Positions 1-5,615 of a stretch of 5,912 nt of DNA are shown here, one piece after another. The position numbers were made by a program, and so were the translations under genes. The notes beneath the pieces are model-generated. The model worked only from the letters and a program-made list of their open reading frames with translations, was not told the origin of the DNA and made no database searches. This DNA is from Anaerolineae bacterium (lineage in GTDB: Bacteria; Chloroflexota; Anaerolineae; 4572-78; NAK82), in contig JAUVRU010000161.1 of NCBI GenBank assembly GCA_030597485.1, forward strand, positions 1-5,912, written 5' to 3'. The number at the start of each line of letters is the position of its first letter. The first letter of the stretch is position 1.

Positions 1-529
1 AGTGGCGGAAGCCTAAACCCGTGGGGTACTGGTCGAACGGTCCCATGGTGGTCAGATGGGTAATGGGGGTGTTGTGCCATTTGCCAAAGGCGCCGGTGTT
101 GTAACCGTACTCGGAGAGGATCTGGGCGATGGTGGCCGTTTCCTTGGGGATTTCGCCAATGTAGCCATCAAGATCACAGGCGAACTCGGCAATCTGGCCG
201 GCGCCCACGTGGTGGTGGTTGCGGCCTGTCATCATGGCGGCGCGGGTGGGCGAGCACATGGCCGTGGTATGGAAGCGGTTGTAAGCAATGCCGTTTTCCG
301 CCAGCCGGGTCATGGTCGGCGTGTGCACCGGCCCGCCAAAGGTGTCGGGGTTGCTGAACCCGGCGTCATCCGTCATTAAGATGACGATATTGGGGGCATC
401 CTCCGGCAGGCGCTGGGGGGTGTGCCGCCACTGGTGTTTGGACTCCGCCAGCGTGCGCCCAGCGATGCTGGCCGTGGGCGTCTGCGGAAAAGGCAGAATG
501 GAACCATCGACGTGCAGTTTTTCACTCAT
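1..529 (-). CDS. Arylsulfatase (type I, formylglycine-dependent), N-terminal part; runs off the window
   Basis: The first 176 residues of a type I sulfatase, which hydrolyses sulfate esters using a formylglycine made from an active-site Cys. Visible in order are the metal-binding pair T53-D54-D55 after a beta strand (NIVILM, 47-52), the sulfatase signature CSPTRAAMMTGR (92-103; C92 is the predicted formylglycine, R96 conserved), and GKWH (149-152) with the usual active-site Lys and His. The signature is the Cys type. The N-terminus, with LPFPQTPTASIAGRT (12-26), resembles the large (about 750-800 residue) bacterial arylsulfatases, so most of the protein lies outside the window. I see no signal peptide, so a cytoplasmic location is likely. 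The ATG is preceded by AAGGAG about 9 bases upstream and overlaps the stop of the upstream gene (ATGA), indicating translational coupling. No formylglycine-generating enzyme is in the window. The reading frame is open throughout; family is sure, substrate unknown. Confidence 0.95.
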   Translation of the reverse strand, partial: MSEKLHVDGSILPFPQTPTASIAGRTLAESKHQWRHTPQRLPEDAPNIVILMTDDAGFSNPDTFGGPVHTPTMTRLAENGIAYNRFHTTAMCSPTRAAMMTGRNHHHVGAGQIAEFACDLDGYIGEIPKETATIAQILSEYGYNTGAFGKWHNTPITHLTTMGPFDQYPTGLGFRH

Positions 530-810
530 TCTGAAATCTCCTTATCTTTGTCAAAAGACTCGTGTGATCTGAGACTAGTCGACACCGACGGCAGTCCCAG
601 GCCGTTAAGGTGGTTGACCATGCCGACCAGGGCAGCTTGGTCCACCGGCTCACTGATCAGCGTGGTCGAGCAGAGTCCGGCCTTGTCCGCCTCGACCCAC
701 ATCGACTGGACGCCAAAGTACTCCGACCAGCCTTCGCTCAACTCGCCGTCGATGCGAATGCGACAGACCTGAGGAACGTACATGTTGATTCTCTGTCGTC
801 GTTGTCGCAT
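526..810 (-). CDS. Small conserved-looking protein of unknown function, coupled to the arylsulfatase
   Basis: A 94-codon gene whose TGA stop shares the sequence ATGA with the arylsulfatase start, so the two are almost surely co-translated. The body reads as a short alpha/beta protein: a strand CRIRIDGEL (residues 16-24), the aromatic motif GWSEYFG (27-33), further strands, then PVDQAALVGMVNHLNGLGLP (55-74) as a probable helix and turn. I recall similar small proteins with 'W-x-x-x-F/W ... DQAAL-x-G-x-x-x-x-x-x-x-L-x-L' patterns in Chloroflexota and Actinomycetota, but they have no known function. No signal peptide or membrane segment is present. The start is uncertain: ATG at 810 follows GGGGATCAGG, while ATG at 783 (giving MYVPQVCRIRI) follows the weaker AGAGAA; the basic MRQRRQRIN extension looks non-conserved, which favours 783. 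A role linked to the sulfatase is inference from coupling alone. Confidence 0.75.
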   Translation of the reverse strand: MRQRRQRINMYVPQVCRIRIDGELSEGWSEYFGVQSMWVEADKAGLCSTTLISEPVDQAALVGMVNHLNGLGLPSVSTSLRSHESFDKDKEISE

Positions 811-839
811 CCTGATCCCCGTTTCGTGGCCACACCCGC

Positions 840-867
840 GCGGCCTGGACAGACGCCCGCAGGCCGC
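840..867 (-). promoter_or_regulatory. GC-rich hairpin in the leader of the small-protein/arylsulfatase unit
   Basis: GCGGCCTG at 840-847 and CAGGCCGC at 860-867 form a perfect 8-bp inverted repeat around a 12-base loop. It lies about 30 bases upstream of the ATG at 810, so it would fold in the 5' leader of the transcript. There is no T-run after it, so a simple terminator is unlikely. In DNA this GC-rich such a stem could arise by chance. Confidence 0.3.
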
Positions 868-963
868 CCGCCGGTTCGTGATGGTCTGCCGCCAAGGGGC
901 ATCACACGACCCCGTCCCGCCCGACGTGATTTGGTCTCAATGTCTAGAATAGCAGATTGGGTT

Positions 964-1010
964 GGGGAATGCATCCACCAACATGGGGGAGAAATGGGGG
1001 AGACTTGGGG
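964..1010. repeat. G-run array with 11-bp phasing upstream of the sulfatase unit
   Basis: On the plus strand TGGGGGAGA occurs at 984-992 and again at 995-1003, followed by TTGGGG ending at 1010, so three G-runs start at 985, 996 and 1007, exactly 11 bp apart. A fourth run, GGGG at 964-967, lies 21 bp before the first. The spacing is close to one and two turns of the DNA helix. The array lies between the LuxR remnant and the small-protein gene, about 155-200 bp upstream of the start at 810. It could be an operator array, or a G-rich strand able to form a quadruplex with one long loop. No function can be proved from the sequence. Confidence 0.5.
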
Positions 1011-1317
1011 TACTCAACTTTCCTGACCGGTCTACGACCTTCCGGCGTCTGCCAACATCGAGGTTGCCGCAGGTGTGGGTATACGTCCTGGCCGTCGTGG
1101 CGGCCATCACCCGTTCGTCCGCGGTCTTCTTGGAGTATGGATGCCGGCTCATCGGCGCCAGGACTTCGGCCGCGCGTGGGGTCAGGGGTTCGACGAGGGA
1201 TGACGAACGACCAAGGACAGAGGACGAAACGCTAGCACCCGTCGTTCGCCGTTCGGTGGCATGCGCTTCGTCCTTCCTAGATCGTCGGGCCACCGCAGAC
1301 CGTGCACCGATTACCAA
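1006..1317 (-). pseudogene. Remnant of a LuxR/MalT-type transcriptional regulator (C-terminal helix-turn-helix)
   Basis: The minus-strand frame contains LVEPLTPRAAEVLAPM (from 1197), matching the start of LuxR-type HTH domains, where 'LVEPLTxRExEVLxLxAxG' is usual. It is followed by positions that still line up with the rest of the domain: KKTADERV (I/A-x-x-L region), TARTYTHTCGNLDV (where 'TVKTHxxNIxxKLxV' is expected) and VVDRSGKL (for 'AVARAREL'). Many normally invariant residues are lost, including the Glu and Leu of 'RELEVL' and the Gly after the first helix, and no stop follows the domain where expected. The 40 residues before it are Ser/Arg-rich and encoded by GACGAA-like repeats (about 1195-1260), like the variable linkers before the HTH in LAL-type regulators of Chloroflexota. 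The large ATPase and TPR part is absent: a stop codon lies just upstream at 1318-1320 and the antiporter ends at 1401. This is a degraded 3' fragment, probably once the regulator of a neighbouring gene. Confidence 0.6.
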
Positions 1318-1377
1318 TCAACTGCGCCGAACGCTGCTCGCCTCGCGCTTCACCGTCGTCTAGGGCTCCCTGGCGCT

Positions 1378-1391
1378 GCAGGAACTCCTGC
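1378..1391. repeat. Short inverted repeat just after the antiporter stop
   Basis: GCAGGA at 1378-1383 and TCCTGC at 1386-1391 form a short palindrome starting about ten bases past the antiporter stop codon. The stem is only 5-6 bp and no T-run follows on the minus strand, so it is a weak terminator candidate at best. Confidence 0.2.
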
Positions 1392-1400
1392 CCTTTCCCC

Positions 1401-2641
1401 TCAGGTCGTTGGCGTCTCGGTCACTGCTTCATACTCGGGGACGTCGGCGCCAAGCCGAGCGATCTGCCGCGCGTAGAGCCTGATGCCGGGTGCGGCGCTA
1501 AGCCCGTGTGCGAAGATGCTGAGCAGCACTGTGGCTGTCAGACCCAGTCTCATCAGCGATCCCCCGGCTGTTTGCACTTCCTGCTCCAGGGCTACCAGGC
1601 TCAGAACAATCGAGGCCAGCCCGCGCGGGCCAAACCAGCCCATGAATAGCACGCTGGGAGCACTCAGGCGCGTTCCGATCATCGAGATGGCCACGGGCAG
1701 CATGCGCACTAGCGTCAAGCTCAGGAGGGCATACAACACCGGCGCCAACTGCATTTCACCTAGCGCCGCGCCCGCCGCTGTCCCAAAGAGAAAAAAGACA
1801 AACATGTTCAGCAGTCGTCCCTCATTCTCACTGAACTCCACGATCCCTTCCGAGGCATCCCGGAATCCGACCTGAAGCGCGAGGCCAGCGACAAAGGCAG
1901 TGATGAAGGGGCTGGTACCGATCGTCTCGGCCAAGATCAAGCACAGTGGCGCGAGGGCAATCATAGCGATCTGCTGGAATGCGGCCGACGCCCAGCCCCG
2001 TCGCCTGGCCAGACGCAGCAACCAGCCGCCCACGAAGCCGACGGCCGCGCCGACAGGTATGGCAAACCCGATCTGCTGCACGACAGAGCTTAGAAACACG
2101 CTACCTGGCCCGGCTGCGTCCGCCTTGATCAGGCTTATGAAGAGAATGAAGAAGGGGACGATCAGCCCGTCGCTGAGGCCTGACTCAGCGTTGAGCGCCT
2201 CGCGAATGCACGCAGGCACCCGCGGGCTGCTGACAATACGCTCGGCCAGGCCGGTGTCGGTGGAGGCCAGAATGCAGGCCAAGGCGCCAGCTTCCCAAAT
2301 GACAGCCGGGGAAGGACCAGGGCAGCCACCAGTATCCCGAGCGCGATGGTCAACGGCAGGCCAATGACCATCAGACGGCCTGGCAGCCACATCTCCCCTC
2401 TCAGAACGCAAAGGTTGATACGCGTGGCTCCATTGAAGAGTACAATGGCATAAGTGATCTTGGCCAGGACCAGCTATACGTCGCCTTCCACCCCGCTTCT
2501 GACCAGCTCAGGGGCAACCAAGAGTAGCGCGATGCCGGCCACGGTGAAGACCAGCGGTATCGTAAGGGCTGTCCCCTCGATCCGCCGGGATAGCAGGCTG
2601 TACGCATACACCAGCAGGATGAAAACGACCACAGCGGGCAT
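1401..2641 (-). pseudogene. CPA1-type Na+/H+ antiporter, broken by one stop codon and one frameshift
   Basis: An inner-membrane cation/proton antiporter of the CPA1 (NhaP-like) group. The reading begins at ATG 2641, eight bases after AGGAG. It gives a first helix (MPAVVVFILLVYAYSLL), a TAG stop at codon 56 (2474-2476), then KITYAIVLFNGATRINLCVL and further helices up to VLPRLS near 2300. There the frame changes: the next frame continues with WEAGALACILASTDTG (from 2297). One missing base restores a 413-residue protein, a normal length. Family marks are the unwound-helix TD in ASTDTG, ESGLSDG at 2190-2167, where the usual Asn of the Asn-Asp ion site is Ser, and GWFGPRGLASIVL near the C-terminus. 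It ends in TGA after GADVPEYEAVTETPTT. The ATG-preceding Shine-Dalgarno sequence is intact. A sequencing error could explain the frameshift, but not as easily the stop as well. The downstream fragment alone lacks the first helices and is unlikely to work. Confidence 0.9.
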
Positions 2642-2664
2642 CCAGACTCTCCTCTGCGGCGGGC

Positions 2665-2693
2665 GCTCTAGCCCTGTCTTCTGACCCGTTCAA
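2665..2693 (-). promoter_or_regulatory. Weak candidate promoter for the antiporter gene
   Basis: On the minus strand TTGAAC (2688-2693) is followed after 17 bases by TAGAGC (2665-2670), 23 bases upstream of the antiporter ATG. The -35 is a good match but the -10 matches only half of TATAAT. Sigma-factor preferences of this organism are unknown, so this is only a guess from position and spacing. Confidence 0.2.
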
Positions 2694-2757
2694 ATCGTTG
2701 CGGGATTCGAACAGCCTTCACTGTATCGGTGCTTGCGCTGCAGGAGTCAGCCCGGTA

Positions 2758-2789
2758 GGTCAAGACCAGGCCCACCCCTGGTCTTGACC
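2758..2789 (-). terminator. Perfect 13-bp hairpin downstream of the Ig-like membrane protein gene
   Basis: GGTCAAGACCAGG at 2758-2770 and CCTGGTCTTGACC at 2777-2789 are exact reverse complements separated by a six-base loop. It lies 84 bases past the stop of the 458-residue gene and 117 bases before the antiporter start, where an end of transcription is expected. On the minus strand the stem is not followed by a T-run (the next bases are TACCGGG), so it is not a standard intrinsic terminator. It could be a U-tract-independent terminator, an mRNA 3'-end stabiliser, a REP-like element or a protein-binding palindrome. Confidence 0.45.
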
Positions 2790-2872
2790 GTCGAGCCGTC
2801 CCGCGGGGCGGCGAGATCAATGACACCAGTCATCTCCACTCTGAATCCGCGCCTGAACCGCGGGGGGTGAGC

Positions 2873-4249
2873 CTACTCCTTCGCGTTCCGATCCGCGTGG
2901 CCTTTCTTCCTGATGGCCAGCAATGGCACAACGATCAGGCCTGCGGCGACGGGGACGCAGGGCAGGCCACCCCCTCCTTCCTCGGCCGGCGCGGGCTCGT
3001 GTGCCTCTACCTCTTCCGCTGGCGGTTCTATGGGGTGCTCTGCTACTGGTGGTAGCGGCTGCTCTGCTTCTGGTGGCTCCGTGGGCTGCTCCGGCGGTGG
3101 CTCAGCGGTTGGCTGCTCAGTGGGGGCCGGCGCTGCGGGCGGCGCCCCTTCGCCCGGGGAGCCATCCAAGGCGACGGACGGGGCCGAGATGAGAGCGACA
3201 AGCAGGACCCCTCCCAACACAGCCGGGAGCACCCAGCTTGGGATCAGGGCCTTGCCCACGACCTCGCCCGTGAGGTTCTGGACCTCGCCTTCGGCCGTTT
3301 GCACGCGTGAGGTGAATGGCCAGACGTGCTCCCCGCCGAAGAGCGGTCGGTTCCGGGGCTTGGCGCTGAATTCGGCCATAGCCACTTCGCCAGGTGGGAT
3401 GCGCAGCTCCTGCGTCGGAGCCGGCTCGAAATCCAGTCCATCGTCGGGGCTTCGCAGCGACAGGCTAAAGACCTGCTCGACGTTGCCCTGGTTCTCCACC
3501 GCTACGTGCGCGGGTACTCCGGCCTCGACCCGCTGCGGGCGTAGCTCGATGCTGAACCGGGACAGGGCCGCGATCGTCAACGTGCAATCTGCGGCGGTTA
3601 CCTGGCCAGGGACAGCCTGGCTGGCGGCCAGGATCTGAAACTCGCGCTGTCCGGCACTGCTCTCCTGAGAGGGCGGCGGCTGGACAGTCAGCGTGATTTC
3701 CTGCTGCTGCCCAGGGGAAAGCGGCGTGGACGCCGAGGAAGCCTGGATCCAACCGACGGGGATGCCATCCACCGATAGGCTGACCACGTCCCTCTCGAGG
3801 CCCCGGTTGAACAGGACAAGGGGGATAGTTACGCTCTCCCCAGGCGCCACCGAGAACTCGGTGGCGGCCAGGAGGATGCCGATGCGGCCCGGTACCTCGA
3901 GCGCAGCCACCGTCAGCGTGCAAGTCGCCTCGGCCGCCTCCTGCGGCGTCTCCTGATCGGCGACCCGGATCACGAGTTGGTATCGCCCGGCCCCGCCGTG
4001 AGGGGGCGACGGCGGTTGGATGGTCATCAAGACCTCGCGCTGCTCCCCGCCGGCCAGGCGGACCACCGGCGAAGGCACCGACACCCAGACACTGGGAATG
4101 CCCCTCACCGCAAGCTCAAAGAATCCATCACTCGCGCCAAGGTTGTGTAGGGAAACCGGCACAGTCACACTGCTGCCCGGCGCCACTGTCATGTCCCCGG
4201 ACTCGAGCCGGATGGCGACTTGATCACTCTCGAACGAACGCTCTTCCAT
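2873..4249 (-). CDS. Membrane-anchored protein with three Ig-like (COG1470/NEW3-type) domains and a Pro/Glu-rich linker
   Basis: An intact 458-residue protein. Three beta-sandwich modules follow each other: about 8-115 (VAPGSSVTVPVSLHNLG), 122-227 (VAPGESVTIPLVLFNRG) and 231-331 (VEAGVPAHVAVENQGN). Modules 1 and 2 share the pattern 'APG-x-SVT-x-P ... GIP-x-x-W ... PG-x-x-x-E-x-x-x-T-x-QPP', so they look like duplicates. A membrane segment (about 335-357), a Pro/Glu-rich linker (362-428), a second membrane segment (429-446) and a basic tail (RKKGHADRNAKE) follow. There is no signal peptide. By the positive-inside rule the linker would be outside, with the N-terminal domains and the tail inside, although Ig-like modules usually act outside; topology is open. 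GGGGLPC plus helix plus RKK also resembles a C-terminal sorting signal. The ATG has AAAGGAG five bases upstream; the stop is TAG. Similar proteins are common in Chloroflexota, often annotated 'hydrolytic protein', without proven enzymatic activity. No catalytic motif is visible; a structural or adhesion role is inference. Confidence 0.9.
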   Translation of the reverse strand: MEERSFESDQVAIRLESGDMTVAPGSSVTVPVSLHNLGASDGFFELAVRGIPSVWVSVPSPVVRLAGGEQREVLMTIQPPSPPHGGAGRYQLVIRVADQETPQEAAEATCTLTVAALEVPGRIGILLAATEFSVAPGESVTIPLVLFNRGLERDVVSLSVDGIPVGWIQASSASTPLSPGQQQEITLTVQPPPSQESSAGQREFQILAASQAVPGQVTAADCTLTIAALSRFSIELRPQRVEAGVPAHVAVENQGNVEQVFSLSLRSPDDGLDFEPAPTQELRIPPGEVAMAEFSAKPRNRPLFGGEHVWPFTSRVQTAEGEVQNLTGEVVGKALIPSWVLPAVLGGVLLVALISAPSVALDGSPGEGAPPAAPAPTEQPTAEPPPEQPTEPPEAEQPLPPVAEHPIEPPAEEVEAHEPAPAEEGGGGLPCVPVAAGLIVVPLLAIRKKGHADRNAKE

Positions 4250-4266
4250 GGCTACTCCTTTTCTTG

Positions 4267-4294
4267 GCTACATTCTAGAAAGGTCCAATGTCAA
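4267..4294 (-). promoter_or_regulatory. Candidate promoter for the Ig-like membrane protein gene
   Basis: A perfect TTGACA (4289-4294) lies on the minus strand just after the stop of the RCK_C remnant and about 40 bases before the ATG at 4249. With a 16-base spacer the -10 would be TGTAGC (4267-4272), only a half match. A better-looking TAGAAT (4272-4277) is only 11 bases away, too close for a normal promoter. Separate transcription would fit the gene being intact among broken neighbours. Confidence 0.25.
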
Positions 4295-4297
4295 GAA

Positions 4298-4745
4298 TCA
4301 GGCTTCGGTCGCGGCCGTTTCCAGCGCCTCGAGCTTCTCTTCTTGACCGTAGACCAATATCGTATCCTCAGCTACCAGCGTTGTTTCTGAAGTCAGCTCC
4401 GAACCGAATAGGACACCGGGCTCCTGATCACCTCCTGACCGATCCAACAGACCAACCCTCTGCACCTCAAACTGCTCGGACAAGTTCAGATCAACCAGCG
4501 CCTTGTCGACCCAAGCTGCCGGAACGCTCATTAGGTCAACGTCATAACCGGGCAAGAGCCGCCGCGATCATCGTCCCAAAGTAGAAGGTTGGCACCAGCA
4601 ACCCGGCTGAGCCACCGGAGTTAGTGGTCGTCAGCGTGGCCAGCATCTTGGCCACCAGGCCAATCAAAGCCACGCTTAGGATCACATGGCCGGCAAAGGC
4701 ACTGAAGGTACCGTTGATCTCTACGATCCTCTGGCCTTGCTTCAT
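4298..4745 (-). pseudogene. Collapsed ClC chloride channel/transporter gene with C-terminal RCK_C (TrkA-C) domain
   Basis: Two pieces in different frames. The first (4745 to about 4555) reads GHVILSVALIGLVAKMLAT followed by SGGSAGLLVPTFYFGTMIAA, matching the ClC helix pair where 'K-x-LAT-x-x-T-x-GSGGSGG-x-F-x-P' is expected; GLLVP stands for the conserved 'G-x-F-x-P' anion-site loop. It runs into a TGA at 4542. The second (from 4555, another frame) reads LPGYDVDLMSVPAAWVDKAL, continuing to ILVYGQEEKLEALE and TGA at 4298, a full RCK_C ligand-binding domain of about 80 residues. Some bacterial ClC proteins carry such a domain after 'LLPGY', so this was probably one gene. The roughly 100 residues normally between the pieces are gone, as are the roughly 300 before the first piece. 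It cannot make a working channel. The RCK_C piece alone, from a TTG codon with no clear ribosome site, might be read as a small protein, but that is unlikely. Confidence 0.75.
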
Positions 4746-4904
4746 TATCAATGCTATTCCTCTACCGCCTCTTCGACAACTGCAGACATGCCCGCTGTGG
4801 CAGCGTGGCCAGGTGCCCGGCCGCCTTCGTGTCCCAGGCATAGGTCACCCGTTTCTCCGGCCCTTGGCATTGGCATAAGCTACCCCACGGCAGCTCACCT
4901 GGCA

Positions 4905-5603
4905 TCAGTCACTCACAGGCAGGTCGTCTTCGCCATCGTGGCCACGGGTACGGCGGTAGTGTCGGACCAGGATGTAGATGCTCACCACGAACACCTATGA
5001 AGGGAATATGTATCGCGCCTGCCTGATTCTCTGGGCGAAGAGCAGGAATCCCAGCGCCAGAGCGAACGTGACGATGGCTAGCCAGCGCGGCATCGTGCCC
5101 GTCTTGGTCCAAACGGTACCAATTGCGGTCATATACGCGCCCGCCAGGCGTAGGGCGTAGTTGCCCATAATCTGGTTCATGACCGCGAAGCCAAAGACAT
5201 ACATGTCGTCGTCAGCCAGTCCCACAGCAGCCAGGGTCGTAGTACCCGTCATCGCACCAAAGACGGCAGCCCAGACGAACAGCAGCACCGTACCCATCAA
5301 ACCACTGCCAAAGAAGAGAGTCGCAAAGAACCGGTCTTCCACGTCTCCCAAACGGTCCCGGATCACACCCGTGAACCACAGAAAAGCGATCCCGGCGAAG
5401 GGCACGAATGTCAGCGCCAGAGAAGCCGTACCCGACCAGGCCTGCAGTCACTCCTTGGTTATGTCCTCCGGCTTGGCCCTGATGACTCTGGCTGCGAATA
5501 CCAGGCCTAACATCATCAGGACGGAGTAGACGATGCCGGCAACCGCAGCGGAGCGCGGTGATCTGAGTTGGCGCTGGACCGAACTTCGTTCCTCCTCAGA
5601 CAT
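4905..5603 (-). pseudogene. Six-helix membrane protein of unknown function, interrupted by two in-frame stops
   Basis: Reading in a single frame from ATG 5603 to TGA 4905-4907 gives a 232-codon protein with two internal stops: TGA at codon 52 (5448-5450) and TAG at 4995-4997. Six hydrophobic segments are visible: AAVAGIVYSVLMMLGLVFAA, SLALTFVPFAGIAFLWF, FFATLFFGSGLMGTVLLFVW, a segment around LRLAGAYMTAIGTV, WLAIVTFALALGFLLF, and VFVVSIYILV after the second stop. Conserved-looking features are FAGIAFLWFTGVIRDRLGD and EDRFFAT. I recall this as an uncharacterised membrane family of Actinomycetota and Chloroflexota, with Trp at both interrupted positions ('W-L' before helix 2, 'FPxWVF' in helix 6). 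That makes both stops single G-to-A changes from TGG. The frame is otherwise unbroken, so decay is recent, or the stops are read through. It starts 12 bp after the upstream gene, apparently in an operon. Function unknown. Confidence 0.8.
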
Positions 5604-5615
5604 GTTGCCTCGCCT

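Noticed and set aside
946..975. TATTCT on the minus strand (946-951) as a -10 box for the small-protein/sulfatase unit
   Set aside because: No acceptable -35 hexamer lies 16-18 bases upstream, so I do not annotate a promoter there.
1900..2367. Plus-strand open frame of 155 codons opposite the antiporter
   Set aside because: It mirrors the antiporter coding sequence, has no recognisable motif and no good ribosome site.
2700..2715. GTTCGAATCCCGC on the minus strand, looking like the T-loop of a tRNA
   Set aside because: The bases on either side of the loop do not pair as a T-stem, and no acceptor or anticodon arm is visible around it.
2966..3157. Repetitive-looking DNA encoding the Pro/Glu-rich linker, considered as a tandem repeat or CRISPR-like array
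   Set aside because: The units are irregular in length and sequence and are explained by biased Pro, Glu, Gln and Thr codons in a protein linker.
2913..3638. Long plus-strand open frame (241 codons) opposite the Ig-like gene
   Set aside because: Its translation is low-complexity Gly/Ser/Pro/Arg with no family pattern; it is the antisense shadow of the GC-rich, well-supported minus-strand gene.
4754..4876. Minus-strand 40-codon frame between the membrane protein and ClC remnant
   Set aside because: No recognisable family and no good ribosome site; it may be left over from the deleted ClC gene start, but I cannot support a gene.
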